Positions 22,233 to 31,151 are shown, counted from the stretch's first letter. The stretch: DNA of 64,000 nucleotides from Fulvivirga ligni (GCF_021389935.1 NZ_CP089979.1:5437001-5501000), one strand, 5' to 3'. Notes: generated by a model from the letters alone, not told the origin. Made by a program: numbers and translations.

Positions 22233-23033
22233 TTAAGTGGTTAATACCAGAGGACAATGATCTGATACTTCCGGATCAAAGACTACCTGAAAATCTGCTA
22301 CATTAACATTATCATTTACCAGTAAATAATCCGCATAACGGCTCTCTTTTTTGTAATATGAATTACGTGTTCCTTTAGAAGTCATTGTTGTAACTAACTC
22401 CTTGAGACCCGCCTCTTTTAGAATCTTAAGCGTCTCACTATCAGGCTCTACATTAAAATCTCCACAAAATATTAGGGGAGCATCTTTTTCAGCCAAAGTG
22501 TTGATGAGAGTAAGAAACTTTCTAGCTTGTGCTTCCCTTTCCGGGGTGTCCATTTTTCCTTTCAAATCTCTTAGCCCATGCATATGGGCAATGACCATTG
22601 GCGTATTACTGTCATAATCGTAAATTTTAATAGCATGTGCGCTTCGTGAGCGAGGGTGATCACCATAGTCAAATGGAGAATACGATTTGTGCACAAACCC
22701 CTGGAGCTGCTCTATAATTGGAAACCTCTTTTTTACAAAGGTGGCCAGCCCCCATTGAGAAGGAATTTCAGTTTGATCATCCCAAAGCACCCCTTGAGCA
22801 GCCGGACAGAATATGCCAATATGATCGGATAACACATTTTGCACGTCTCGAAATAAATTGGCCCTTTGTGGCAAAACATGGTCGCCATCCTTGTAGGTAA
22901 GCATGTCAGCCTCTGAAGCAGGTGTATGTATAACTTCCTGCAAACAGAGCACATCTGGATCCGCCTCCTTCAAATAAGATATTAATTGATCATAGAGCGT
23001 TCCGCCCCAGCCGTTGAGACACATAATTTTCAT
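22233..23033 (-). CDS. Endonuclease/exonuclease/phosphatase (EEP) family protein
   Basis: 266 residues from the ATG at 23033 (MKIMCLNGWGG); an in-frame ATG at 23084 would add 17 unlikely residues. EEP motifs in order: N in CLNGWGG, E in VLCLQEVIH, H in AHMHGLRD, GDFNVEPDS, and SDH in EVSDHCPLVL. Metal-dependent phosphodiesterase fold. No signal peptide, so cytoplasmic. The substrate (nucleic acid, phospholipid or other) cannot be told. Confidence 0.87.
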   Translation of the reverse strand: MKIMCLNGWGGTLYDQLISYLKEADPDVLCLQEVIHTPASEADMLTYKDGDHVLPQRANLFRDVQNVLSDHIGIFCPAAQGVLWDDQTEIPSQWGLATFVKKRFPIIEQLQGFVHKSYSPFDYGDHPRSRSAHAIKIYDYDSNTPMVIAHMHGLRDLKGKMDTPEREAQARKFLTLINTLAEKDAPLIFCGDFNVEPDSETLKILKEAGLKELVTTMTSKGTRNSYYKKESRYADYLLVNDNVNVADFQVVFDPEVSDHCPLVLTT

Positions 23034-23124
23034 TTCTGTGTGATGTTTTTTGTTTGAATAGCACAGTTTATCAATAGGTGGCATGGAGCCATCGTTTGGT
23101 TGGGCTATTAGAATAAGATTTAAT

Positions 23125-23505
23125 TTATAAGGCAGCCTTTTTCGGCGTAACTACGGCTAGATTATTGATAATTTTCCATTCATTATCTGCATCCAGAACC
23201 AGGGAATTATAGGAAATAAAGTTATTCTCAGAGCTTTCGATCTTAAGTTTTACACTTGCAATTTTATCACTTTGATCAAGCTGCAAAATCTCCATTTCTC
23301 GAGGCAAACCACCAAAGACACCTTTTTCGATATTATCTAAATATTGACTTTTATCTATAATCGTAACGCCAGATGTACCCATAAACCCGTTATTGGTAAC
23401 TCGGAAATCCTTGTGAAGCACCCGGTCCAGAAGCGTGGTGTCACTGTTGTCACCTCCCCTTACGAAATCCTTTATGGCTTGCTCTATTCTTAGTTTATCT
23501 GTCAT
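23125..23505 (-). CDS. NTF2-like (lumazine-binding type) protein
   Basis: 126 residues. Helix-helix then a strand-rich C-terminus (NNFISYNSLVLDADNEWKII) typical of the cone-shaped NTF2/SnoaL fold, closest in wording to putative lumazine-binding/DUF4440 proteins. Soluble. Enzymatic activity cannot be told. Another NTF2-like gene follows upstream on the same strand. Confidence 0.75.
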   Translation of the reverse strand: MTDKLRIEQAIKDFVRGGDNSDTTLLDRVLHKDFRVTNNGFMGTSGVTIIDKSQYLDNIEKGVFGGLPREMEILQLDQSDKIASVKLKIESSENNFISYNSLVLDADNEWKIINNLAVVTPKKAAL

Positions 23506-23557
23506 GGTATTTGGTTTAAATCAATCAAGTGTGTTGCGGAAGTATATAATTCGATGA

Positions 23558-23914
23558 CTATTTGGTCTCAGGAATACAGTATGAAGAAATCTTCTCTAAT
23601 TCACCAGCAACATTAAAATCATATACGTCACAGGCCATTATTAAATTTAATCTTTCACCGTCTCTCAGAAATTCGCCTGTTCCTCTAATCACCACCTTCA
23701 AATCCGTAACAATGGTATCCTCAGTATTAAAATTTGTTTCTACTGACTGAAAATATTCGGAGGTACTTTTACAATTCTGAATTACCTCCTGCTTTCCTTT
23801 GAATGAGCTATCACCTACCACATCCCAGGTAATATTCTCCGCTAAATAAGGAAAAGTCAATTCAAAATTGCCATTGGAAAATGCTTCGGCTACTTCTTTA
23901 TTGGTGTGCTTCAT
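23558..23914 (-). CDS. SnoaL-like NTF2 protein
   Basis: 118 residues. FPYLAENITWDVVGDSSFKG is the classic SnoaL pattern, followed by IVTDLKVVIRGTGEF and CDVYDFNVAGELEKISSYCI. It resembles the protein at 56473-56844 (ITWDVVGDSSFKGKQE compared with VEWEVIGDRHLKGKEK), so the two are probably paralogues. Confidence 0.8.
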   Translation of the reverse strand: MKHTNKEVAEAFSNGNFELTFPYLAENITWDVVGDSSFKGKQEVIQNCKSTSEYFQSVETNFNTEDTIVTDLKVVIRGTGEFLRDGERLNLIMACDVYDFNVAGELEKISSYCIPETK

Positions 23915-24289
23915 GATTAGGTCTGGTTTAGTTTGATATAGGTATTATACGGAAGAGGTAGATTTTTATTCGACCTTTTATCTAAAAAAAGAACATTGTT
24001 TAAGTTAAAAATGAAGGATAACTATCTTGAAATATTAGTTCTCAAATGAGTCTGACTTAGCAAAAGCAATTTAAAATTACAAGTGAGAATTTACATATAG
24101 GAATCCACATTTTCGAAATCGTATTAGTCCTTTATTTCAAGAATTCTCATACGGAGTTTACTAAGTCATTCAAAGCCCATACGATAGGTTTTACTACCTA
24201 TTTTAATAGTTAATTAGACCCCCTGAAAAATATTGGTATAATGATGAGATCTGATTTCCAGATGAATTATAACTATTCAAAGTATACTT
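23915..24289. other. Intergenic gap, no gene seen
   Basis: About 375 AT-rich bases without a convincing reading frame, hairpin or known repeat. It presumably contains the promoter of the SnoaL-like gene. Confidence 0.55.
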
Positions 24290-25540
24290 CTATGATTTAA
24301 ACGTTCCATTGGTGGCCCAACTTCTTACCTCTTCATCAAAGAAAGAACTTGTAGCAGAGTTAGTAATAGTAGCTATTAATGTCCCTCCTCGATAAATCTT
24401 ATAGTAAACATTTTCACCAGGATTCCATGTTAGATTGGGTTTACCACATGATATTTCATTGTAGTTACAAGGTGCTCCATCATTAAAAATATTTAAATTA
24501 GTTGCTGGAGACACAATAATTGGAGCTGAGAAAGATCTTGACGGCATAGAGGTTTGATTTGTATTTGTAAGCCAGGTCTTTAAAGTTCTTGAAGGCAGCG
24601 ACTTATAATTACTGTATGTCCATGCCCCAAACAAACTCCCGTAAACAACCTCATCATTTTCACAATCAATTAAATTATCTTCTTCCCCACCAGTTAAAAA
24701 TCCTACAACCTGACCATCGGAATTAATAAGACTACTACCTGAAGAACCGTGCTCTACACCTCCCTCATAAAAAACAACATACCAATAAAGATTTCTAGGC
24801 TTATTAGTTGACCATGTTGGCATATAATCTGAGTTATCAAAGATTTTAAATGATGTTGCCAGTGCCACTTTTTTAGGTTTATAATCAGGGTGATGAATCC
24901 CAATAGCCGAAGAAGTAGATTGTGCATTGGACCAGCCTGCAAGCCTGATCTTACTCTTGTTGGTAGAACTAATATTACCAGTTAGCTCAAAAAGAGCCAT
25001 ATCTGTTACATTATTAATAGACCTCAATTTGACTCCTGATACGTAAAAACCATTTTCTATTTGTGAGGAAGAGCTACATTCATACTGCAATCTAAATACC
25101 CAATCACTAATGTTAGAATTCACGACATTAATGGCACTATTAAGCTCTGTATCTGTCAATTGATCATTGTTAAATTTCTGCAAATCCTGGGGACTTAGGA
25201 TATCTTCAAAAATATCGTAGATACAATGCGCCGCAGATAAAACATATAGTTTTTCCTGATAATTATTAATAAGAGTTCCTGAACAATTTCTTGTAACGTA
25301 GGAATTATCTGTATAGAATAACCCAACGGCCCTAGCATGATTAGTAATTATTGGATCGGAATATTTATAAATAGATCTATCTGAACAGTAATCACAAGGA
25401 GTTGAAGTTCTTCTCGCATTTAACCCTTTTAATTCATTTTGAGTCTCAGGAACAGTATTATCATAAGTATTCATTACCCCATCATCTGAACAGCTTATGA
25501 GTGTCAAGGGAATTAGCAAAATTAACAATAGTCTTTTCAA
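24290..25540 (-). CDS. Trypsin-like serine endopeptidase lipoprotein
   Basis: 416 residues. Lipobox MKRLLLILLIPLTLISC with Cys17, then SDD, so probably outer-membrane anchored. Chymotrypsin-fold triad: His in VLSAAHCIYDI, Asp in VTDMALFEL, Ser in HGSSGSSLINSDG. Conserved cysteine pairs (PCDYCSDRS, RNCSGTLI) and the overall wording recall bacterial lysyl endopeptidases. After the protease a short piece of a fibronectin-like or PKD-like domain (NLTWNPGENVYYKIYRGG) ends rather early (SWATNGTFKS), so the C-terminus may be shortened and no sorting domain remains. Confidence 0.82.
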   Translation of the reverse strand: MKRLLLILLIPLTLISCSDDGVMNTYDNTVPETQNELKGLNARRTSTPCDYCSDRSIYKYSDPIITNHARAVGLFYTDNSYVTRNCSGTLINNYQEKLYVLSAAHCIYDIFEDILSPQDLQKFNNDQLTDTELNSAINVVNSNISDWVFRLQYECSSSSQIENGFYVSGVKLRSINNVTDMALFELTGNISSTNKSKIRLAGWSNAQSTSSAIGIHHPDYKPKKVALATSFKIFDNSDYMPTWSTNKPRNLYWYVVFYEGGVEHGSSGSSLINSDGQVVGFLTGGEEDNLIDCENDEVVYGSLFGAWTYSNYKSLPSRTLKTWLTNTNQTSMPSRSFSAPIIVSPATNLNIFNDGAPCNYNEISCGKPNLTWNPGENVYYKIYRGGTLIATITNSATSSFFDEEVRSWATNGTFKS

Positions 25541-25703
25541 GGTTCCAAGTTATAGATGATAAATAGGCATTCTTTTTTGCCTCAATCATTCAATTTAACA
25601 ATTTCAACAAAAATTAATATTATTTAGCAACAATATTTCATACCCCCAACTTAGCCAAGGTATTAAGTGTGACTTGGTGCATTTGCCCAAATATTATAAC
25701 ATT

Positions 25704-26189
25704 TTACTCAGCCAGCCTCTCACCAGCTATTTTGGCTAGGAGTCTTTCATTAATCTTAGTTTCCCGAAATAGAAGAAATATGCCTAACACAAAAATTATA
25801 GTACATACGATAAAAACACTGATGTCATAAGACTCGCTTAAAAGTCCGGTGATTAAATGTTGAATAGAGAAGAACCAGAGACCGATAATTGTAAATGTGC
25901 TCATACGATGTTTCACCTTCAATTCTACCTGATTTCCTCTTTCCTCAACAATCCATTTCGAATAGACTTTAGGAAACAATTTGAAAATACCATTTCTGTA
26001 CCTGGCAACAGTCACTGTTCCGTCCTCATTTTCTTTTCCTGCAAAAAGCCTTTCCGGGAAAATAACCCAGGTTGAGGTATTCACCATCGACAAATTGTAT
26101 TTTTTTGATATTCGACTTCGAATATTTGACTCAGCGGCACCCTTTTGCTCAACGTCAAGCTTAATGACTGACTCTTTTAATGGTATCAT
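25704..26189 (-). CDS. Two-TM membrane protein with PH-like N-terminus
   Basis: 161 residues, not recognised. The first 95 residues are strand-rich (VARYRNGIFKLFPKVYSKWI, QVELKVKHR), followed by two membrane segments, FTIIGLWFFSIQHLITGLL and ISVFIVCTIIFVLGIFLLF, and a polar tail. A membrane-tethered PH-like domain is possible but is inference. Confidence 0.6.
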   Translation of the reverse strand: MIPLKESVIKLDVEQKGAAESNIRSRISKKYNLSMVNTSTWVIFPERLFAGKENEDGTVTVARYRNGIFKLFPKVYSKWIVEERGNQVELKVKHRMSTFTIIGLWFFSIQHLITGLLSESYDISVFIVCTIIFVLGIFLLFRETKINERLLAKIAGERLAE

Positions 26190-26366
26190 CTACTTTGTTT
26201 TTTTAATACTAATGATTGAGTAATTTAACTATTCAGAGAATAAATAAAAACTCATATTTTACTGATTGCTAAAAGCTGCCAAAAGAAGCGTACCTATTCA
26301 AAAAAATAAATCACAAAATCTTATTTTTAATATGTAGCTTCGCGCTTCCTTTTAAAGAATGGTCAT

Positions 26367-26828
26367 ATGAAGCGTATTAAAGAGTACAAAAAGTTATTTA
26401 ACATCGAGTCAACCATAGATCTGCAAGACCTAAAAAAAACCTACCGTAACTTAGTAAAAGAGTGGCACCCTGATAAATTTCAGGAAGGCGATGAGAGGGC
26501 TGAAGAGGCTAAAGTAATGAGTCTTAAAATCATAGACGCTTATCACTTTTTAATCAGCATAGCCCCTGAAACCAGAGAAGCCAACTTGGAAGCTTACACC
26601 AAAACCACTACAGAATCAGGAATAGAAAATTACAAGCATAAAGGACTATTACTGGAAGTGAGCTTTACCGATGGTTCCACCTATGAGTACTTTGGGGTGA
26701 ACAATAATGTTTTCAACAAATTCCTCAACGCCAGCAACCCTTACCGTTTCGCTAAGCGTAACATTTTCCATTCTTTCCTTTACAGGAAGTCTAAGAAAGA
26801 TGTGAAGAAAGAGGAGTCTGCGGCTTAA
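26367..26828 (+). CDS. J-domain protein fused to a KTSC domain
   Basis: 153 residues. An N-terminal DnaJ domain (about 5-70) has the essential HPD in VKEWHPDKFQ, so it should stimulate DnaK ATPase. A C-terminal KTSC-like domain is seen in LLLEVSFTDGSTYEYFGVNN and FLNASNPYRFAKRNI. No G/F-rich or zinc region, so it is a specialised type III J-protein. KTSC domains occur in small proteins linked to RNA or lysyl-tRNA contexts; the role here is unknown. Confidence 0.82.
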   Translation: MKRIKEYKKLFNIESTIDLQDLKKTYRNLVKEWHPDKFQEGDERAEEAKVMSLKIIDAYHFLISIAPETREANLEAYTKTTTESGIENYKHKGLLLEVSFTDGSTYEYFGVNNNVFNKFLNASNPYRFAKRNIFHSFLYRKSKKDVKKEESAA

Positions 26829-26842
26829 TATTGACCCCATTC

Positions 26843-26868
26843 CCTTCTCCTCGAGGAGAAGGGGTGGA
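26843..26868. terminator. R1-type palindrome acting as likely bidirectional terminator
   Basis: CCCTTCTCC-TCGA-GGAGAAGGG, a near-perfect hairpin between the convergent J-domain and NTF2-like genes. It is the palindromic core of dispersed repeat R1. Confidence 0.65.
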
Positions 26869-26937
26869 TAAAAGTTAGCATAGCATTTTCCTATCCGGCG
26901 CCAATGCCATTCTTATTCTTTCTTTTATATGTAAACC

Positions 26938-27432
26938 TTAATCACTTTGATGATCATAGCTCAAAGCTCTGGAAATTTTCCATTCTCCATCTTCTAGTAA
27001 CCACACATGTGTGAACTTGGCCGTAGTGTCATGAAAACGGTGAACTCCCATCTGAATGGCTCCATACAAAACTCCGTTTTGGGTCAGCGGATATACCTGT
27101 AAGCTATTTTCTACCAGCTCTCTCTGCACCGTACTTTTTCCGCCTCCACAAACCCCATTTTTAATGGACTCCACAAAATCATCTTTTAATCTGGTAACAC
27201 CACCCCGATCATGGTAAAACTCGAAATCTTCACTGGTTAAGTTTTCAAACTGGCTGATGTCGCACTGATTAAAACCAACATTGAATAATAAGCTATCCAT
27301 TGATTTCAGCTGAAGGTAAAGCTCAGAAGTATTGGCCTCTTGAGCGGATACTTGGTTGGGGATTAAAGCATAGGCAATTAGGATAATCATACCTCTTCCT
27401 ATGCGGGCGAGTTGTTTGTTAATACTCATCAT
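26938..27432 (-). CDS. Secreted NTF2-like (DUF4440) protein
   Basis: 164 residues with a signal peptide (about 1-31, ending VSAQ). DUF4440-type fold: LLFNVGFNQCDISQFENLTS, then DFEFYHDRGGVTRLKDDFVE, then FTHVWLLEDGEWKISRALSYDH. Probably periplasmic; ligand unknown. Confidence 0.82.
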   Translation of the reverse strand: MMSINKQLARIGRGMIILIAYALIPNQVSAQEANTSELYLQLKSMDSLLFNVGFNQCDISQFENLTSEDFEFYHDRGGVTRLKDDFVESIKNGVCGGGKSTVQRELVENSLQVYPLTQNGVLYGAIQMGVHRFHDTTAKFTHVWLLEDGEWKISRALSYDHQSD

Positions 27433-27838
27433 GTTTGTGTATTTAAATATTTAATGAATTTCGGTAACAAAATCCTTATATCTAATACCATCAAACTGCA
27501 GCTATCGCATCTGATTAGTTATCACATCCACTCCGTTAATTTAATAATTTCAAGAAAAAAAATAAGCATTATTGCTGATAAATTTCATTTCACATCATAA
27601 CTGATGTTTATTATTAGCTTGGAGCCAGCTGACGCATAATTGATTGAAGATCGTGAGTTCTTTAGGTGTTGTATCTCACCTTATCCCCGGCCCTTCTCCT
27701 CAAGGAGAAGGGAGCTATGCCACAAACAGAGTCACTCTGAGGTTCTCGAAGTGTAGACTGTCTAATAGAGAATACCGTTCAGTACTCCCTTTTCAATAGA
27801 TTCATCCGGTGCGAAATAAACGGTCAAAAAGAAAAGTT
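27433..27838. other. Gap with one R1 repeat and one AT-rich motif
   Basis: It contains the motif AATTTAATAATTTCAAGAAA (27536-27555, also seen near 25590, 35625 and 40000) and a full R1 repeat at 27677-27761. No protein gene seen. Confidence 0.55.
27677..27761 (+). repeat. Dispersed repeat R1, full copy
   Basis: CACCTTATCCCCGGCCCTTC, then the palindrome with TCAAGGAGAAGGG, then the tail CAGAGTCACTCTGAGG and TTCTCGAAGTGTAGAC. Shares its whole length with copies at 29553, 31405 and 33629. Confidence 0.85.
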
Positions 27839-29470
27839 CTACTTCTCTATCTCCTTCAAGTTCTCCATCTTTTTATTTCTCAGGAAGCCATTGATGTCTT
27901 CGAAATGCTCTCTAATGTGCTTATTGCCAAATTCGAATACTTTTTCAGCCAGGCCATCGAGGAAGTCACGATCGTGAGAAACCAGTATAATGGTGCCTTC
28001 GAAGTCTCTCAGGGCGTCTTTAAGGATGTCTTTAGTCTTGATATCCAAGTGGTTAGTCGGCTCATCGAGGATTAATAGATTAACGGGCTGTAGCAATAGC
28101 TTGATCATGGCCAGCCTGGTACGCTCACCACCGGAAAGCACTTTCACTTTTTTGTCAATAGTGTCTCCGCTGAACATAAAGGCGCCTAGCAGGTCCTTGA
28201 CTTTAGTTCTTATATCTCCCTGGGCGATTTCGTCAACCGTTTGAAATACAGTCAGGTTCTCGTCTAATAGTGCTGCCTGGTTCTGAGCAAAGTAGCCGAT
28301 TTTGCTGTTATGCCCTACTTGTAGCGTACCATCAAAATCAATCTCGCCCATAATGGCTTTCACCATGGTAGATTTACCCTCACCATTCTTACCCACAAAG
28401 GCTACTTTATCACCTTGAGCTATAGTGAAAGTGGCATCTTTAAATACCAGATGATCTCCATATGACTTGCTAAGACCATCCACTATTACCGGGTATTTTC
28501 CTGACCTCGGAGCAGGAGGAAACTTCAGGTTAAGGCTGGAAGTATCTACTTCATCCACCTCCACAATCTCCATTTTCTCCAGCATTTTCACGCGTGACTG
28601 CACTTGGAGCGTCTTAGAATATGTTCCTTTAAAACGATCTATAAACTGCTGTATTTCAGCAATTTGCTTAGCCTGATCATCAAATTGTTTTTGCTGTTGC
28701 TCGCGTCTTTCTTTACGAAGCTCCAGGTAGTGCGAGTAGTTAGTACGATAGTCATAAATACGACCAGTGGTGATTTCGATAGTACGGTTGGTCAGGTTAT
28801 CTACAAAAGCCTTATCGTGACTGATCACCATTACTGCCTTGGCACTATTCTTCAAAAAGTTCTCCAGCCACTGCACCGATTCGATGTCCAGGTGGTTGGT
28901 AGGCTCATCGAGTAAGATAAGATCAGGCTTCTTTAAAAGTATTTTTGCCAGCTCAATACGCATACGCCATCCTCCACTAAACTCATTGGTAGGCTTGGTA
29001 AAATCTTCACGCAAAAAGCCAAGACCAAGCAAAGTCTTTTCTACTTCAGCATCAAAGTTTACTTCCTCGATACTGTAAAACTTCTCGCTCAGCTCTGATA
29101 CTTCTTCAATGATCTTACTGTAAGCATCTGACTCATAATCTGTGCGCGTTTCCAGCTGATGGTTAAGCTCATCAATACGCAACTTCATATTATTTATTTT
29201 GGCGAATGCCTTAGACGCCTCCTCAAATACAGAGCAATCGTCATCAGTAAGCAGGTGCTGCGGTAGGTAAGCGATCACTGCATCTGCAGGAAATGATACC
29301 TTTCCCTGGGTAGGCTTATTCACCCCGGCAATGATTTTCAGCAGCGTAGATTTACCCGCTCCGTTTTTACCCATAAGGGCAATACGGTCATTGTTATTGA
29401 TATTAAAGGTTACATTACTAAATAAAGTGGTGCCACTAAACTCAACACCTACGGCATCTACTGAAATCAT
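27839..29470 (-). CDS. ABC-F family ATPase (Uup/EttA/YkpA-like)
   Basis: 543 residues, two ABC domains without membrane part. First domain: Walker A GKNGAGKST, signature FSGGWRMRI, Walker B LILLDEPTNHLD. Second domain: GKNGEGKST, LSGGERTRL, LILDEPTNHLD. The linker of about 80 residues between them is the charged P-site tRNA interaction motif (YLELRKERREQQQKQFDDQ). ABC-F proteins act on stalled ribosomes or give ribosome-protection antibiotic resistance. Length and linker match the housekeeping YkpA/Uup types. Single gene. Confidence 0.93.
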   Translation of the reverse strand: MISVDAVGVEFSGTTLFSNVTFNINNNDRIALMGKNGAGKSTLLKIIAGVNKPTQGKVSFPADAVIAYLPQHLLTDDDCSVFEEASKAFAKINNMKLRIDELNHQLETRTDYESDAYSKIIEEVSELSEKFYSIEEVNFDAEVEKTLLGLGFLREDFTKPTNEFSGGWRMRIELAKILLKKPDLILLDEPTNHLDIESVQWLENFLKNSAKAVMVISHDKAFVDNLTNRTIEITTGRIYDYRTNYSHYLELRKERREQQQKQFDDQAKQIAEIQQFIDRFKGTYSKTLQVQSRVKMLEKMEIVEVDEVDTSSLNLKFPPAPRSGKYPVIVDGLSKSYGDHLVFKDATFTIAQGDKVAFVGKNGEGKSTMVKAIMGEIDFDGTLQVGHNSKIGYFAQNQAALLDENLTVFQTVDEIAQGDIRTKVKDLLGAFMFSGDTIDKKVKVLSGGERTRLAMIKLLLQPVNLLILDEPTNHLDIKTKDILKDALRDFEGTIILVSHDRDFLDGLAEKVFEFGNKHIREHFEDINGFLRNKKMENLKEIEK

Positions 29471-29552
29471 ACGCTTAAAATTTGCTGCAAAGCTAATAGA
29501 TCACCAGTTGGGAAGTAATCATTAGTGGATATTTTGTTTGGAAATTTGTGAG

Positions 29553-29649
29553 CACCTCATCCCCGGCCCTTCTCCTCAAGGAGAAGGGGGTTTTTCAGGA
29601 CAGCATGGCACTGTCAGAGTCACTCTGAGGTTCTCGAAGAGTAGACGGT
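29553..29649 (+). repeat. Dispersed repeat R1, full copy
   Basis: CACCTCATCCCCGGCCCTTC to GAAGAGTAGACGGT, 97 bp. Internal palindromes: CCTTCTCC-TCAA-GGAGAAGG and CAGAGT-C-ACTCTG. It lies at the left border of the accessory island. Confidence 0.88.
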
Positions 29650-29746
29650 ATGGTTGAGGATGACCGTTCAAGAATGGGCCAAGAGCACGATACTCACAAT
29701 ATTGCGGTGTTATATCTGGTAGCCGCAGACTACGAACAACAGAGGT

Positions 29747-30352
29747 TTATAAATGTCCGTTGATTCTGTTGATTTCTGTCCCGACAACCGATTTTAATTG
29801 TTCAAGAAAATGATTAGTCAAATCAGGCCAATTCCAAAATGTCAACCCGAAGTTCGAGAACGAAAGGCTATTGTCAATTTTATATTCCTCAATGTTCGTT
29901 ATTCTTCCACAATGAGGACAAGTCAATGTTGCGTTTTCATGGATAGTCCAATTGTCAAATTCTGGAAACACACTATGGAATAGTTTTAATTGTTCTTTTG
30001 TACAATTGTCAGTAAAGAAATCTTGTGGTGTGATTCCTTCAAATCTATTTCTAGCGCAGTTCGGACATTCCATTTTTGTCATTGCAGTAAAAGCACCCGC
30101 ATTGAACACCTCTCGTTCAGTCCTTATCTCAACACCACAAACAGTCCATTTTAAGATATCTTCATCATAGCCGATCGCATCAATATGTTTTTTTCCAGGT
30201 TTATACCCTTTATTTTTGGTACTCATGATGCAATTTGTCAATTCAGTTTCAATAAACTCGTTTGACTGCATCCATTGAATCACCTTGTCCTTAACCTCCT
30301 CAGGCTTTTCAATTTCTCTAGCTGTGGTAATAATTATATAATTGTCACTCAT
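29747..30352 (-). CDS. Protein with two Cys-X2-Cys pairs (zinc-ribbon-like), unknown function
   Basis: 201 residues from the ATG at 30352 (MSDNYIIITTAREIEKPEE). The frame extends upstream to 30403, but that part lies inside the conserved intergenic block. Two CxxC knuckles, ECPNCARNRF (about 120) and TCPHCGRITNIEEY (about 162), probably bind zinc together. The C-terminal NFGLTFWNWPDL is aromatic-rich. It is preceded by the shared block that ends in the ATGTTGTAGAG core, so it is a candidate cassette gene, but no matching 3' arm was found. Confidence 0.65.
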   Translation of the reverse strand: MSDNYIIITTAREIEKPEEVKDKVIQWMQSNEFIETELTNCIMSTKNKGYKPGKKHIDAIGYDEDILKWTVCGVEIRTEREVFNAGAFTAMTKMECPNCARNRFEGITPQDFFTDNCTKEQLKLFHSVFPEFDNWTIHENATLTCPHCGRITNIEEYKIDNSLSFSNFGLTFWNWPDLTNHFLEQLKSVVGTEINRINGHL

Positions 30353-30370
30353 AGTTTTAGGGTACTCATT

Positions 30371-30564
30371 CTCTACAACATCCGTATAAGGGAAATAAAA
30401 CATTCCCTAATTTCTTTTATCCGTTAATATAATGTTAAACAAAAATAGCTTAAGACAATAGAAATGAGCTACTCAATAACGTGTCAGAGACACATTTGAT
30501 CATTATGGAAATTCGTAGTCGCAGACTACGAATAACATGGGGTTCATACACAATGTTGTACTCC
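30371..30564 (-). repeat. attC-like site between cassette genes
   Basis: Read on the minus strand it starts right after the Imm51-like gene with GGAGTACAACATTGTGTATG and ends GGAATG-TTTTATTT-CCCTTATACGGATGTTGTAGAG. The ends pair with each other (TACAACAT with ATGTTGTA, then GTATGA with TTATAC). Inside are three hairpins: GTGTC-AGA-GACAC (30481-30493), ATTCGTAGTC-GCA-GACTACGAAT (30511-30533) and the AGGGAA/TTCCCT stem. The integron reading is inference. Confidence 0.5.
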
Positions 30565-31038
30565 GTCTATTCCATTTTCCAGTTGGCTTCTGCTACCTGG
30601 ATGCAGATGTTCAGCAGTTGTTCGTCTGATTTTACAGTTGATATTAGCCGTCCGATTTGTTCAAGAGTTGACCTGCTAGAGCTCCAAATAGCTAATCCCT
30701 CGGCTTCATCGTCAAACCTTATGTTGTCCAGAAGTTCTGGGTTGGAAAGTTTGATAGCTCCATATGTTATTCCAAGCCATGTTGGCCCTCCGCCTTGAAA
30801 TCCTCTTGAAGAAAGTTGTTCGTAATGGCTGTCAGGTTCGTGGACATCATAATAGTCCAATCTATATGTTCGTTCGTCAATCTCAACAATGTTTCCACGA
30901 ATGGAGATGGATTCATCAGTTAAGGCGTTAACCAGTTTGGGTTCAGGTTCAAACTGTTGGCAGGCAATAAGGAGTAAAGGAATTAAAAGAGTTGATATGT
31001 TCTTCATGAGTTTGCGTTCCGGGGATGGAGTACAACAT
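30553..31038 (-). mobile_element. Candidate gene cassette (Imm51-like gene) bounded by 12-bp inverted repeat
   Basis: On the plus strand ATGTTGTACTCC (30553-30564) and GGAGTACAACAT (31027-31038) are perfect inverted copies placed 2 bases after the stop and 19 bases before the start of a single gene. The upstream arm abuts a block (CCGTATAAGGGAAA) shared with three other genes of the island, and the shared part stops exactly at ACAT. Cassette-specific arms with a shared GTT/AAC core are what integron attC R boxes produce. No integrase in the window. Confidence 0.5.
30567..31007 (-). CDS. Imm51-like immunity lipoprotein
   Basis: 146 residues from ATG 31007 (MKNISTLLIPLLLIACQQ, a lipobox with Cys16). 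The C-terminal half (SRGFQGGGPTWLGITYGAIK, then LLDNIRFDDEAEGLAIWSSS, then LEQIGRLISTVKSDEQLL) reads like the Imm51 family, predicted immunity proteins of polymorphic toxin systems. Recognition is from memory and not certain. No toxin gene is next to it, so it may be an orphan immunity cassette. The gene is tightly bracketed by the 12-bp inverted repeat described for 30553-31038. Confidence 0.6.
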   Translation of the reverse strand: MKNISTLLIPLLLIACQQFEPEPKLVNALTDESISIRGNIVEIDERTYRLDYYDVHEPDSHYEQLSSRGFQGGGPTWLGITYGAIKLSNPELLDNIRFDDEAEGLAIWSSSRSTLEQIGRLISTVKSDEQLLNICIQVAEANWKME

Positions 31039-31055
31039 CCGTATAAGGGAAACAA

Positions 31056-31151
31056 AACATTCCCTTATTTCTTTTATAGGGAAATCTAATATTTTACCAC
31101 CAAAAATGAAAGCAACTTTTTTTAGACTTTTAACTATTCGCTATTCCGCAT
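31056..31151 (-). repeat. Shared upstream block R4 of island genes
   Basis: AACATTCCCTTATTTCTTTT, then CTAATATTTTACCACCAAAA, then TGAAAGCAAC and TTTAGACTTTTAAC. Related copies are at 36581-36650 and 39781-39862. Together with the adjacent hairpin arm AAGGGAAA it forms the end of the attC-like site. Confidence 0.6.

Noticed and set aside
23125-23914. The two NTF2-like genes as a recent duplication
   Set aside because: They share the fold but little residue identity; the closer relative of the 23558 protein is at 56473.
29747-30403. The zinc-ribbon gene as a complete cassette
   Set aside because: The 5' arm CTCTACAACAT and the shared block are clear, but no matching ATGTTGTAGAG was found after the stop. 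The 3' side has AACAACAGAGG, which is not the needed inverted copy.
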